Origin: Topomyia yanbarensis
Taxonomy: Eukaryota; Arthropoda; Insecta; Diptera; Culicidae
Assembly (NCBI RefSeq): GCF_030247195.1
Contig: NC_080671.1
Coordinates: 430,342,539 to 430,406,538 of the forward strand
Direction of reading: 5' to 3'
DNA: 64,000 nt
This document shows positions 44,771 through 55,485 of the stretch, in pieces. The position numbers were made by a program, and so were the translations under genes. Numbering within the stretch: position 1 is the first letter of the stretch; each line of letters starts with the position of its first letter. The notes below the pieces were generated by a model, which ran no database searches, was not told the origin of the DNA, and was given only the letters and a program-made list of their open reading frames with translations.

Positions 44771-45310
44771 TTTTTGAGAGTTATCCTACTGAAGCCGCAG
44801 AGTTGTGTTCTCGGAAAGCTCCCTGTCAGAAACACTTACTACAATTGCAAACGAGACGGGAAATGTCACCCATTAAAACACTGCTTAAAGTCAACTGTAG
44901 CGGGCCGTTATACTCACTTTGATATTCGGTGTACGGTTCAGATGTGCGGGCGCATGGGAAAGGGTGTGCGATCACGTGGGAATGGGTGTGCTTGATGCCG
45001 CGGTTATCATATTATAAGTGCTATAGCGTTCACTAAATTATCAGAGCGTTTTTGTTTTCGTGAAATCTAGGGCGTAGTTGTGCGTGCATAATCGCGGATG
45101 ATGTTCGTCTTTGAGTATCAAGGGCTCGAGCGTTTATATGCTAACGTGTTCGATCGCCTGGGCGTTTGTATGTCGCGTGTGAGTAGGGACTTTCGAATGT
45201 ACCTGATTCTAGATCGCGCTAACACGGGCGTTTGTACGCTCACTCTTGAGACCACGTGTGTAAATTAATATGTGCTGAAACGTTCACTTAATCTACGGGA
45301 CTTAACGGAC
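44771..45310 (+). repeat. Composite CpG-rich repeat, copy at 44.8 kb
   Basis: It has the head GAGAGTTATCCTACTGAAGC, GTTCTCGGAAAGCTCCCTGT, CTACAATTGCAAACGAGACG and AAACACTGCTTAAAGTCAAC. One and a half monomers follow, including TTCGATCGCCTGGGCGTTTG and a second, shortened unit starting at about 45180 (GAGTAGGGACTTTCGAATGT). It ends near TCACTTAATCTACGGGAC. Confidence 0.8.
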
Positions 45311-46580
45311 CACTTCAGAGTCAACTGTGGATATTACCTTAGTGTAGAAAACGATTTTTTTCACCGTGCATATGATAGATGCAACCTTCAATTCGCTTCA
45401 TACCCTAAAGCAAAGCATAACAAATGTTTTAGAATGAATTTAAAATAAGTATATTCATTCGTACGGAAGATATCCTGTCGAGAAAATTGGAGACCTATGA
45501 CAGGTTCATATAGTATGACGTTATCGTGCGCTGCTATTTTCTAGACAGGTTATCTTCACTAGTACCGTAGAGAAAGCACTCAACTCACCTTGATCCCTTC
45601 GTGACAACCGAAGAAAGCTTTCCCAATTTATAGAAACTACAAAAACGGCATTAGAGTCGACTTTTCCTATCCGAGAAAATTATGAAAATATTTCAATGTT
45701 TACCTTTATATCGGCAACACCATGAAATGTGCATGCACTGTGCGCATTTTGTTGTAATTTGGTCAGAACTCCATATTGAATACGTCAAGACATGATTATT
45801 AGAGCATAATTAAGTATTTTTGTATACTACAACTTAGACAGCATGCTTTATATTGAACAAAACTGCTTTGACACACATTCATTTTAATTATCGCTCAATA
45901 ATTGAGTGAAACATACTTGCGTTTCTGGCCATTTATAGTAGCTCATTTATTACATTGTGAAAACGTTTTGCCTAAAATTTTATTCCATGGCCATCTAGCT
46001 AGTTTTTCTCGTGTTTGTTGACACTAATAACATCACTTGCATTGCTGTCATGCATTTTATCTAGCTAGCTAATTGAAAAAGGGCAATTTCAATTTCAGGG
46101 AACCGATACGAATATAAATGAAGAAATGCATTAGACGATATTTCAGATTTTAGTAGCACCCGTATCTAATGGGGGCAAATAATCAAAATACTTCATTCAG
46201 ATATAAGTATAATCGTTGCTGTTGAAAACTGTGAAATCCAACTAGTGACAATCGTATTTTTTATACTCTATGCAATCAAATCACTACTACGCACCTGCAC
46301 AAAAGAAAAAATGGATCGGCGCTAGTTGGATTTTCTAGTTTTCATCTGTAACGACAATAAATTGGTCCTAAAGGTACTACTTCAATGAAAATAATTGACT
46401 ATTCAGTCTGCTCAAAATTGTTGTTATCCAATAATAAATAAATAGAGTGTGTCAGTCTACACCGAATCTAATAACGGCTTGGAAACGATGAACAAGGATT
46501 ATGATCTTACGATCGTTCCTAGGCAAGGATTTGTGCAGAACCGAACAATTACGAATACATACTGTGACCAAATTGATTAA
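45311..46580. other. AT-rich stretch with one small foldback
   Basis: AAATCCAACTAG (46234-46245) and CTAGTTGGATTT (46322-46333) form 12-bp perfect inverted ends of a segment of 100 bp, possibly a tiny MITE. Nothing else is recognised. Confidence 0.45.
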
Positions 46581-46836
46581 ATTATGAGTAATAAACCTCG
46601 TACTCATGAAACTAGTTGTCTTTCCAAAAAACTAGTTCGCTACGAATATATAAACGACGTTACATTCGAACGCTTAGTTGGGTAACTATGGTTGTTTCTT
46701 GGGTATGTTTAGTTTTTATGATGATTCTTGTCCAAAATTTGGAGATACACTACATCAACTAAAAGAGCCAACAGGTGAACAATGTTCATGATTTTAGGAG
46801 CTTAGTCGCGATTTTCGCAATTTCTCATGACATTGC
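46581..46836 (+). repeat. Dispersed repeat, copy 1 (inverted copy at 50662)
   Basis: AATAATAAACC-like start, then GACGTTACATTCG, GGGTATGTTTAGTTTTTATG, ATGATTCTTGTCC, AACAATGTTCATGATTTTAG and GAGCTTAGTCGCGATTTTCG. All recur in the same order on the opposite strand at 50662-50899. The sequence beyond 46836 contains several ATTCATGAA words up to about 47030, so the full element may be longer. Confidence 0.75.
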
Positions 46837-47194
46837 CGAGATATTTTACTCATCAGTTCACTATCGGATTTTTCTGGCAGAGTAGCGTGATTTATGTTCA
46901 CGATTTATATATTATATTAGGAATCATGAACCAGTTCATGAATACATGAATAATATTTGTTGATTTTTTGAACTAGCACTGATATTGAATCGTGCCTAAT
47001 ATATTAGGATTCATGAATTACGTTTACGTTCTTTACACTTCTTCTCTGTAATGTTTGTATATTACTGATTTTATCATATCTTTGATTATTATTACGATAT
47101 CTTTGATAAACTACATGTATGCTTTACTTATTTGAACGAGTTGAGTTTTTTAACTAACGGGTAGTAAACGTAAAATTTGTCAAAATTTACCACC

Positions 47195-47274
47195 AAACTG
47201 AGTCAGTGTCTAAATACAACTGCTGTCAAAATGTATGCACTGACAACAGTTGGGGTTAGAACCTGACTCAGTTT
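47195..47274. repeat. 80-bp imperfect hairpin
   Basis: AAACTGAGTCAG at the left pairs with CTGACTCAGTTT at the right. Inside, CAACTGCTGTCA pairs with TGACAACAGTTG with one mismatch. It may be a very short MITE. Confidence 0.6.
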
Positions 47275-47877
47275 CGGGGTCAAGCAAAAACGCCAAATAA
47301 AACCATGACAGTTTCTTAAAATAAGTGTTCCATGAAACAAAATTAGGTCCTTACAAAAAGGGCGATAGTGATAATATACTAGAGCCTCGCCCGGTGCTCA
47401 GTTCTATAGCGATATAATTAGAACAGGCACTAGCACTGAAAATGCTGTGGCAGCAATCGAATCAAAACAAAACAACATTATTTGATCAGCCACTTTTGAC
47501 TTTCAAATTTTTTAGGGTTTGTGAAATGAATTCTTTGAAACTGGCAAAACAGTTACAAAAATATATTTTCGAATCGCGAATCTTTTATTCTTTAGGTTTT
47601 TATTGAATTTCTCGAGCCTTGAATATAAAAAAACTTCATCAGCAATTCACCGTGTCATAGGTAAACGAGTTATAATTTTCACTCCCTTTTCTTGTAAAAT
47701 ACAAAACGAATAGTTTTGCACAAGCAAGGTCTTATTCATCCACTACATACAAATGTGAAAATACGATGACTTTGCGAGAATAGTAGAATATGGTAGATGA
47801 ATGCCGAAAATGGAAACAATTGACAGCAGCAAACATGAAAAGGCCACCAGGATCAAATGAATTGAATGGATGAAATG
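47275..47877. other. AT-rich stretch, nothing recognised
   Basis: No coding motifs or repeat ends seen between the hairpin and the second 243-bp MITE. Confidence 0.4.
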
Positions 47878-48120
47878 AATTCTCGACAAACATATGATTA
47901 CGGCCTAAAAGCCAACTGTCAAAATCCACTTTGAATGGAAATTCTGGACAAACCGTTACACGCCAATCACAGATGTTGATAATAAACGAAAGAGAAAAGT
48001 TTTCTCTTTCATAAACTGTTGTGAACTGTGTTCAACTAGTAACGGTTTGTCTGGAATTTCCATTCAAAGTGGATTTTGACAGTTGGCTTTTAGGCCGTAA
48101 TCATATGTTTGTCGAGAATT
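47878..48120. mobile_element. 243-bp palindromic MITE, copy 2
   Basis: Same length and ends as the copy at 5685-5927 (AATTCTCGACAAACATATGA). The spacer is its reverse complement, from CACGCCAATCACAGATGTTG through AAAGAGAAAAGTTTTCTCTTT to GTGAACTGTGTTCAACTAGT. Few mismatches separate the two, so both moved fairly recently. Confidence 0.9.
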
Positions 48121-48740
48121 TAATAGATTAGTCACTTTTGAGTCATTGATTTTTAAATTCATCTACGTAGAAAAATACAAACTTACTACAGATTTCGTAT
48201 AGTAATAAAATAAAGGTTGTATTTTTGGTATTTAGTATTACTTTGCCCTTCTAGGAAAAGTTCTACTGTGTCTTTGCGTGTACTGATGGAACTCTCTGTC
48301 TCTCTTTAGTATACCGTTATCTATTACTTTGCCTTGTATAAATCCAACAAAATAAGTAACAAAGTATGAGCCACACGATACTTCGGTCGGTGTCAGCTAC
48401 GCAGTACTCAAATTATTTTTCGTACCGTGTTTGTTGCTGAACATTGTATAAACATTTGTCAAAATCGACTTTATCAAATGAAACGCTAGATTTTTGCCTA
48501 GCATGTTTTGTCAAAATAATCATAGTAACCAACAGTGTTCCTAGAATATTTTCACTGTCAACATATTTTTTTCCCTTAAGACTATATATGTTGAGATGCG
48601 GGAAAAAGGGAAAAAGTTTGAATTTTTATAAAGGTATGTAGCCATATTTTTATGAAATACTTGTTATACGCTTAGCGTAGTATAATGTCCAATTTGCAAA
48701 ATCTACTTGAGAAAATAAAAAAATATTAATAATTGTCGAA
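48121..48740. other. AT-rich stretch, nothing recognised
   Basis: The 65-codon frame at 48444-48641 has no recognisable motif. Confidence 0.4.
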
Positions 48741-48744
48741 GCTA

Positions 48745-49130
48745 TAGCAATTTCCGCAAAACGCGTTTTTTCAAAGAGGTTTGCCGTGTCTACGATTCCA
48801 GTCCAACAGCTCAACAGAAACCATCAAACTAAAAAAAATCATTAATATATGTACCTGTGGTGTCCTTGAACGATCGATTTAAAAAAAAATTCTTCATTTT
48901 GGAAACGGGGACGGGGAAAAAATCACTATTTCCACCTGAAAAAAAATTATTAAAAAATTCATATCAATAATATGAAAATTTTGACGAAAAAATGGAATTC
49001 TCTCAAGGACACGGCAGTTAAATTACGAACAAGTCAAAAAAAAAAAAGTTTTGAGATCGGTTGAAAACTTTTCCGGCAATCGTAGTCACCGCAAAGACGC
49101 TTTTGGAAAAATGATTTCTAAATAATCGCG
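48745..49130. mobile_element. Degenerate inverted-repeat element
   Basis: The left side has TTTTTTCAAAGAGGTTTGCC, GTGTCTACGATTCC. The right side reads GGCAATCGTAGTCACCGCAA, AGACGCTTTTGG, a loose complement in the same order. CAAGGACAC near 49010 and GTGTCCTTGA near 48862 form a second, inner inverted pair. It is AT-rich and non-coding. Confidence 0.45.
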
Positions 49131-49305
49131 TTTAAAGTTTCAAGTATAAGCAACACCTCTATAAGGGAGCAAGATAAAAAACACTATAACTTTGCGTCCA
49201 CTGCTCCGATCTCTATAAAAATTTGAGGTAACATTCTTAAGAATCTGAGCTTTAAGAATAGAAAAAAATGATTTTTTGAGCGACCAAAACATATATAACC
49301 CCTTA

Positions 49306-50275
49306 AATCATATCTGGTAGATCGTTCTCTGTCTGTGAAATTAGGAAGTAACGTGTCATATAGCTTCATCAACTTGTCGGGTGTACCTCAAGGGAGCAAT
49401 CTCGGACCGTAGCTTTTTTTATTTATTCTTCAATGACGTTTGCTATGTTATAGTCCCAGGTGCAAACTCATATACGCTGATGATCTCAAACTCTTTCTCA
49501 TTGAGCGGTCAATAGAGAACTTCAGCGACATCTAGATGCTTTCTGTAAGTGATGCAATCGCAACTTGTTGGCTCTCAGTGTGTCCAAATGCTCTATAATA
49601 TCTTTCACGCGCAGAAAAAATCCATTTCTCTGGAGCTACAACATCGCCGGCCAATTGCTAGAGAGAGTGTCAGTTATCAGAGACCTTTCAGAAACCATTA
49701 CTCTCACGTTATAGCACAGGGACATAGAAACCTTGGCTTCATAATAAGAATAGCCAACGAGTTTACTGATCCATATTGTCTGCGGGCTTTGTATTATTCA
49801 CTTGTTCAGTCTGTCCTGGAAGCTTCCGCAGCCATTTGGTGTCCTTATACGAGCATTTGGACTAACAGACTTGAAGCAGTACAAGCAAGATTCCTCCGCT
49901 TTGCTCTTAGAACTTTGCCGTGGCGTAACCCAACAGAGCTACCACCATACATTGAACGCTGTCGTCTGTTCGATATGGAAACTCTGGCAAAAAGGCGAAA
50001 TACATTCAGAGCGGTATTGGTTGGGAAAATATTGACTGACCAAATGGATGCCCCAGATATTCTCTCACAAATCAACATCAACGTACCCCCCCAAGAAACC
50101 TCAGATCACCTAACTTTTTAAGACTCGACTTTAAGCGCACCGAGTACGGTCAGAACGAACCCATAAGGGCGATGTGTAATGTTTTCAATAGTGTGTATGA
50201 CCATTTCGATTTTTATGTTTCTAGTGATGTTTTCAAGAATAGACTTAGGAGATTGACTTAGCTTATACGATTATG
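49306..50275 (+). pseudogene. Jockey-superfamily LINE RT, C-terminal half
   Basis: It starts with RSLSVKLGSNVSYSFINL, then SGVPQGSNLGP (motif B), followed by an in-frame stop. YADDLKLFLIERSI (motif C, about 49474-49520) is in another frame. The longest open part, 49549-50121, carries FRNHYSHVIAQGHRNLGFII, RIANEFTDPYCLRALYYSLV, RLEAVQARFLRFALRTLPW and NPTELPPYIERCRLFDMETL, typical of the thumb and C-terminal part of LINEs lacking RNase H. The end, around 50150-50260, reads NEPIRAM and VYDHFDFYVSSDVF. The 5' part is missing and frames are broken, so it is dead. A MITE sits in the 3' UTR. Confidence 0.82.
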
Positions 50276-50306
50276 TGAAAATATTTCTGTAATGCTAGTG
50301 TAATTC

Positions 50307-50467
50307 CCCGATCAGAAACACATAACAGAAATGTTTCAAAATTATATCTCGCATTATTACTTGTTATAAATTTCTGTTATTTTAACTACTAACGAGACCT
50401 AATTTATAACACAATATGTTACAAAAATTGTGTTCTGTTATAATCTTGTTATTTCATTCTGATCGGG
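50307..50467. mobile_element. 161-bp MITE with CCCGATCAGAA ends
   Basis: Perfect 11-bp inverted ends, CCCGATCAGAA (50307-50317) and TTCTGATCGGG (50457-50467), enclose AT-rich DNA containing repeated ATAACA and TGTTAT words. It lies in the 3' UTR of the LINE relic at 49306-50275. The target duplication is ambiguous. A related end pair flanks 55069-55485. Confidence 0.75.
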
Positions 50468-50661
50468 TCTGTATACTTTGTATGAAATTTTGTTAATTTG
50501 TTATGTGAGCTCATTGTATTAGTTGAAAAACGTAAGAAAAGATTATGGGTTTTTACGCGCATTCGAGGTCTGCTTCTGAAGTGAACCTCCCATACAATTT
50601 CATGTAGACCAACACGGGTCAGATGAAAAATGAGAAATAATTAGTAAATAGTAAAATTGCT

Positions 50662-50899
50662 TGGTAATGTGATGAGAATTCACAAAAATCGCGAGTAAGC
50701 TCCTGGAATCATGAACATTGTTTGACTGTCGGCTGTGTATTTCCAAATTATGAACAAGAATCATTACAAAAACTAAACATGTCCAGGGAACAACAACAGT
50801 AACCTAACCAAACATCCGGATGTAACGCCATGTATATATTCGGGGCGAACTGGAAACACAAATAGTTTATTGAATACAAGGTTTATTATTCACAATTGC
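50662..50899 (-). repeat. Dispersed repeat, copy 2 (inverted relative to 46581)
   Basis: The minus strand reads GGCGTTACATCCGGATGTTT, ACATGTTTAGTTTTTGTAAT, GATTCTTGTTCATAATTTGG, AACAATGTTCATGATTCCAG and GAGCTTACTCGCGATTTTTG, matching copy 1 block by block. Confidence 0.75.
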
Positions 50900-52040
50900 A
50901 AAAACTTGCTCAACTTTTCATGAATTTATGAATAGATTTTTTCCCGCGCATTGAGAGCAAAAGAAGAGCAAACAAAGTGGACTAACACTTTTACAAGCAA
51001 ATTTATCATACTGTAGTATATATGCTCAATTTGTTTTATCATGGATTATGTTGTGTTGTGGTATAAGGCAGAAGGTATATTTGGTCTATAATGCAAAGAA
51101 GGCATGATTCCGATTCAGAATATACACGAAACGATGTCATTAGGAAAAAGTTTTGGATGATCTTAATAAAATCTAATTAATATCTCTTATATTTCCTAGT
51201 TATAAGAAAGTTGAAGTTAATGCTCTTAGTCTTCTTTTCCTTAGTTTCAATATTCGATAAAATTGCAATCCCCAAGTTGGCCGTCAAACTAACGTAAACG
51301 TGTCGTATCAAGTAAATGAAATGAATGAAAAAATACCCCAAAAACAAACAAGCAAGGCATATTCATAGCCGTACTTCACAAGACCGTAGGCTACAAAGCA
51401 CCAGCATTGGCGAAAGCATTGATGAACATTGAAGAAAGTAAACTAGTAAGTAAGGACCCCAGGCGTTATTAGACAATGTCGTAAGCACTCCAACGTCGAG
51501 AGAAAGGATTTACGCGCGCACTGACAAACTGCGTATGCCGAATCCAATAAGGCCATTACAAATCTTTTTTAAAAATTATGTCCAAGTACAAATTTTTTTC
51601 TGAAGGGGGGGGCAAACAAAAAATAAATATTTATTTTAATAAACACAATTTTTTTTCTTTTTACATTTTCTTTCGATTGTTCTCGTGGACGTTTCCGCAG
51701 GGTGATTTCGTATAGCGGGGTTGAGCTATTTGTTTTACTAGAAAAATTCAAGCAAACATTACTGAATCAATCAAAAGTTCACATAGGAAAGGGATGCTAA
51801 AGTTTTCGTTTTAAATAATTTTCCGAACAGTGCAATTTCTAAATTCCCAATAAAAGCTTGAAAGTTCTCTATGAACTTAATGTAAACATTTAAGAGTACA
51901 TTAAGGTATTAACTTTTGGTTGCTTGAATAGTTTTCGTTCCGTTGTGGCGGCATAAGGACCGACTGTACACACAAGGCATGAAAATCGGTCAAAGGTTTT
52001 TCATATAAGGAAGACTGTGCAATCACTCTGAAACTCGACT
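50900..52040. other. Mostly unassigned; contains half of a repeat pair
   Basis: Positions 51545-51625 (AAGGCCATTACAAATC, TTTTTTAAAAATTATGTCC, then GAAGGGGGGGG) match the minus strand of 55725-55825 (ATTAGGCCATTACAAATATT and a C-run). This is an inverted pair of a common short repeat. Nothing else is recognised. Confidence 0.45.
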
Positions 52041-52042
52041 TT

Positions 52043-52250
52043 TTAAGCTTGGGCAATCGTCTCCGTGTCGAGTGTCTCCTCTTCTAGCGATTGTCCGATT
52101 ACTTGGAACACCACATCATCCGTGAAGCCAAAAATCGTTATATCTCTGGGAAGGTTCAGCTTCAATACTCCATCGTACACTGCGTTCCACAGCGTCGAGT
52201 CGAGGAACGTCAGTTGTAGTTGTGATTCCCCCTTGTCTGTCTCGTAGATC
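52043..52250 (-). pseudogene. LINE reverse transcriptase fragment with FTDD box
   Basis: The minus-strand frame gives LWNAVYDGVLKLNLPRDITI followed by FGFTDDVVFQVIGQSLEEE and a stop at 52043. This is motif C (FTDD at 52112-52126, normally FADD) with the preceding motif B end; DVP just upstream is a trace of VPQG. The wording matches R1/LOA-type RTs. Only about 65 codons survive. Confidence 0.7.
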
Positions 52251-52299
52251 AGTGTTCGGTACTGAAAGTAGCTCTATAATATCCTGCAGAGTTACTCAT

Positions 52300-54030
52300 G
52301 CTGTACAGCGAATGGGCGATTGCTTCCCAGCTAGTACTATTGAAGCATTCTTCACGTCTAAGGGAGCACCACGAAATCCTTATCTCTGCTGTCTCCACAG
52401 CTCCCACAACCGTTTGGATGGATTTCATTGTAGCCCTGCCTATAAGGAAGCCGAATTACATGAGATGCCGTTCTCACGGTCCGCGTACTTCGTTAGCTTG
52501 TTCAGGATTACTCCTTCTCTCTAACATTACCAAGGGATATATTGACTACGCTGAAAGATTTCCATGTTGTCCCGGCATCGGAAGCAACATCAGCTTTTGT
52601 CGCTTCCAATTATCGGATCGTTTTGAACATATCCGGGCTCTTATGTATCGCTTCACTTTTATGGCTTTCGCCATCTCGATAAGCTGTTTGTTGGTAAATC
52701 GATCTTCATCTTTGTGATCATCCTCCTCACTGTACAGCGTAAATAGATTCATGTTGTGGGAGAAAACCTTTCGATGGTGACCTCCATCTTTTCCGGGCAC
52801 CTTTCAGGTGGTGCAACTGAGCCTTTTATCTTTGTTATGCCAACTTTGTAGATCTCTCCTAAGGAAATTCGCGTTGGCTTTGTGGCAAGGCTTTCTTGTA
52901 CAGCTTGACTGCTTTGTTGAGAGCGGTTCTTGCAGCTCGCTTCCCTCGAGCTTTCTGACTTCTTTTTTAATTTTAAATATATTTGACACGGCACAATGCG
53001 TGAGCACAACTGAGCCGTGGAGCGCACCTTGGGGGTCATTTGGTCCGTCTTCTCTCGCGTTTTCGTTTACGTCCATGTCATCATCGGTACTGCATTCATC
53101 TTGCTCATCGTCGGATGTTCTTATTTGTTGTTTGTGCTTACGGGTCGCTATTGTAAATCCTTCTTCATCGGTATTAGATTCCTTATTGGTGGTGTTGGTT
53201 GTTGGTTTGGAAACATTTGCTGTAATCGTTGTTACTTCGATGTTGGTAACGGCAGTTGGTTTAGTGGTACTGGGGCCGATCGTTGTTGGGTGTTTGTGAA
53301 TTTCCGGTCTGCAGTCGTTGGTTTACCAACTGGTTGTGGTTTAACATACGATGATTGTATACCGGCTTTGGTCGTATCAGGTGGAATTTCTTTAGCAGTC
53401 TCTGCGCAAGGTTTCCCGTGGTGTAGCGGATGATCACAATATTGACAGGTAGGAATCTGTCCTGGGTGCGTGACTAGTGTTCGTTGAGAATATTCAACAC
53501 CATGAGGTGATTTGCATGTGAAAGTCAAGTAAGAGGGAATAGGTTTTGTCGGACGCATTCTCACCACACGAACTCCGTTGCGGAGTCTTGGGAAGTAGTT
53601 CCTCCAACTATCTTCCTTAACACTATTCACCTCTCCGTATTTTGACAGGATTTGTTTGATAGCGAAGGAACTAGTACGTGGTGCCAGGTCATGTATCTTT
53701 ATTTCAATGCTGTCAACATCTATATACGTTGGGATACTGTATAAAATGTTATTACATTCGATGATGTGTTTCATGTTGTTCTGGGAGGCGAATGATTCTG
53801 ATTGACTAATATTTTTTAACATATTCAGTACCGCATGACGTAAATGGTGGAATTGCACCGCATAAAGTACCGCAAGCTACGTTGAACTTCAAGTTCACCT
53901 TCAACATTTGCTCCCCTTCATGAATTGATGGTATTACCGGATATTTCGTGTAGTCAACAGCAACACAGTTTGCCTGCATCGTGATATACTTTTGCTTGGC
54001 ATTATCACTCATTGTTAGTTCACGTATCAC
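52300..54030 (-). pseudogene. LINE ORF1, RRM-like plus zinc knuckle, frameshifted
   Basis: It starts at MSDNAKQKYITMQANCVAVD (ATG near 54012). After a frameshift near 53830 the frame 53858-53232 contains TYIDVDSIEIKIHDLAPRTS, LSKYGEVNSV, NGVRVVRMRPTKPIPSYLTF and the knuckle C138-C141-H146-C151 (TCQYCDHPLHHGKPC). More frameshifts lead into a polar segment (DDDMDVNENAREDG, about 53040-53100) and the lower part FTNKQLIEMAKAIKVKR (about 52700). The RRM-like plus CCHC arrangement fits an RNA-binding ORF1 of an insect LINE. It is the most complete of four copies in this window. Plus-strand frames covering it are shadows. Confidence 0.78.
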
Positions 54031-54059
54031 ACACTAGGCAGAAGGAATCAATTTTTGCC

Positions 54060-54690
54060 AAGCGTCGCGCGGATAAATTTGATTACTTGCCCTGCTATTG
54101 CAGCGGAGCGATTTCTAGCTTCTGAACTGAGCGAGATGAGAAACCGAAGTGATCTCCGACTTCTTCTCCAAGCTCGGAGGCAACTTATACGTAGATCGAT
54201 GATCGTCGTATTGCACCCGGCGACCGTTTCTCAGTTTCCCATCCCTTGGTATGGTCGCATTACACGCCTTTGTTAGTAGTGCCGTGAACTCGTTCGCATT
54301 TAGGTTGAAGAGGATACCCTTAAATTCAAGTTCTTCGACGGACACGTTCCTGTGAAAAATCGCTGTTTTCCATCTTCACTCGTTTATAAATCTCCTACAT
54401 ATTCATATTCATGTGTAGTTCATAGTCCTGTTATCAATGCTGTACCAAATCGCTTGGTGGTCGCTGTGGATATATCCTCGCACACTTTTCAGTCCATCTT
54501 TCCGGTTACTCCAAGGCTACAAAAATTGACATCGATAATGGATTCCCGGTTCTTCCTGCGGTAAGTGCCGATGATACCATTATTTGTAAGATCTATATTT
54601 AGTTTTGCTAGAGCATTCTTGATCGCTGATGGCCAGACAAAGTTCTTTTGATTCCAGCGTCTATCTCGAAAATTTCGCATGTTTCTGGTT
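54060..54690 (-). pseudogene. LINE endonuclease C-terminal fragment and linker
   Basis: The minus-strand frame 54680-54489 has KNALAKLNIDLTNNGIIGTY and RKNRESIIDVNFCSLGVTGK with MDWKVCED, the end of an APE-type endonuclease. After frameshifts, LLTKACNATIPRDGKLRNGR (about 54240-54300) matches the linker before the RT of R1/LOA-type elements. It directly abuts the ORF1 start at 54030, which is the wrong order for one LINE (ORF1 should come first). Confidence 0.65.
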
Positions 54691-55068
54691 CTTGGAATAT
54701 TTCAGAATTAATGTCTCTTCGAGTTCTTGGAAAACGGCTTATTCGATTTTCACAAGCTTAGCCTTAAATGGAAGGTTTAGTAGCAGATTTTGATCTGATC
54801 AAGTTCATAAGAATCGCACATATGGCTGCGGATATACGGTATGAATACTACTATCCCATATGAATTTTTTAAATGTCAAAAACCTTTCGGTAAAGCTCAT
54901 GTATATTGAATATTGAACCACATATAAATCTCCAGGAGTTTGATTTGAATTCAGATTGTTTCCGTATCGAAATTATTTTCGAATGCAACAATCGATTCTG
55001 TCTCTATCGACTGTTGCGTTTAAAATGGAATCGATTCAGAAGTCGGTCTGTATTAGCCTTTCCATGAG
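54691..55068. other. Unassigned stretch
   Basis: AT-rich, with no recognised motif. Confidence 0.4.
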
Positions 55069-55485
55069 ATCCCGAGCAAAGTCCAACATCAAAATTACAG
55101 CAAATAGACAACATATTTTGATATCAAGCATCAAATTGAAATCTTATTTTGATATCAGTTTAAACTTTTTCAGATATAACATCATATTTTGATCTCATTT
55201 TGATGTGCTTACATTTTTAGAAAAAAATGTTTGTTTCTATTTCATCAAATTGATTACTTATTTTGTTATCAATGAAATATTTCACCATCTCAATGAGTTT
55301 TCAATTTGCTTTCACTGATAGCATGAATAGTTTTCTGTTTGATGTCATAGTGCAATTTTTCTGCTTTCGATTTTGATCTTTTAACCGTTAAAACGACCAA
55401 AATGATAACAACCTGAGCAATCATTCCCTACTACATCACAACATCAAGTTTAGTTCTCAATTTGTTATCAGACTCTGATCGGGAT
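55069..55485. mobile_element. Foldback element related to the CCCGATCAGAA family
   Basis: The left end ATCCCGAGCAAAGT pairs with the right end ACTCTGATCGGGAT with two mismatches. The inner parts repeat ATTTTGATATCA and TCAAATTG words in both orientations. It is 417 bp, non-coding, and has similar ends to the element at 50307. Confidence 0.65.

Noticed and set aside
52808..53433. Plus-strand hydrophobic ORFs of 163 and 138 codons
   Set aside because: They lie antisense to the ORF1 relic, whose minus-strand frames carry recognisable motifs; the hydrophobicity comes from complementing a charged coding strand.
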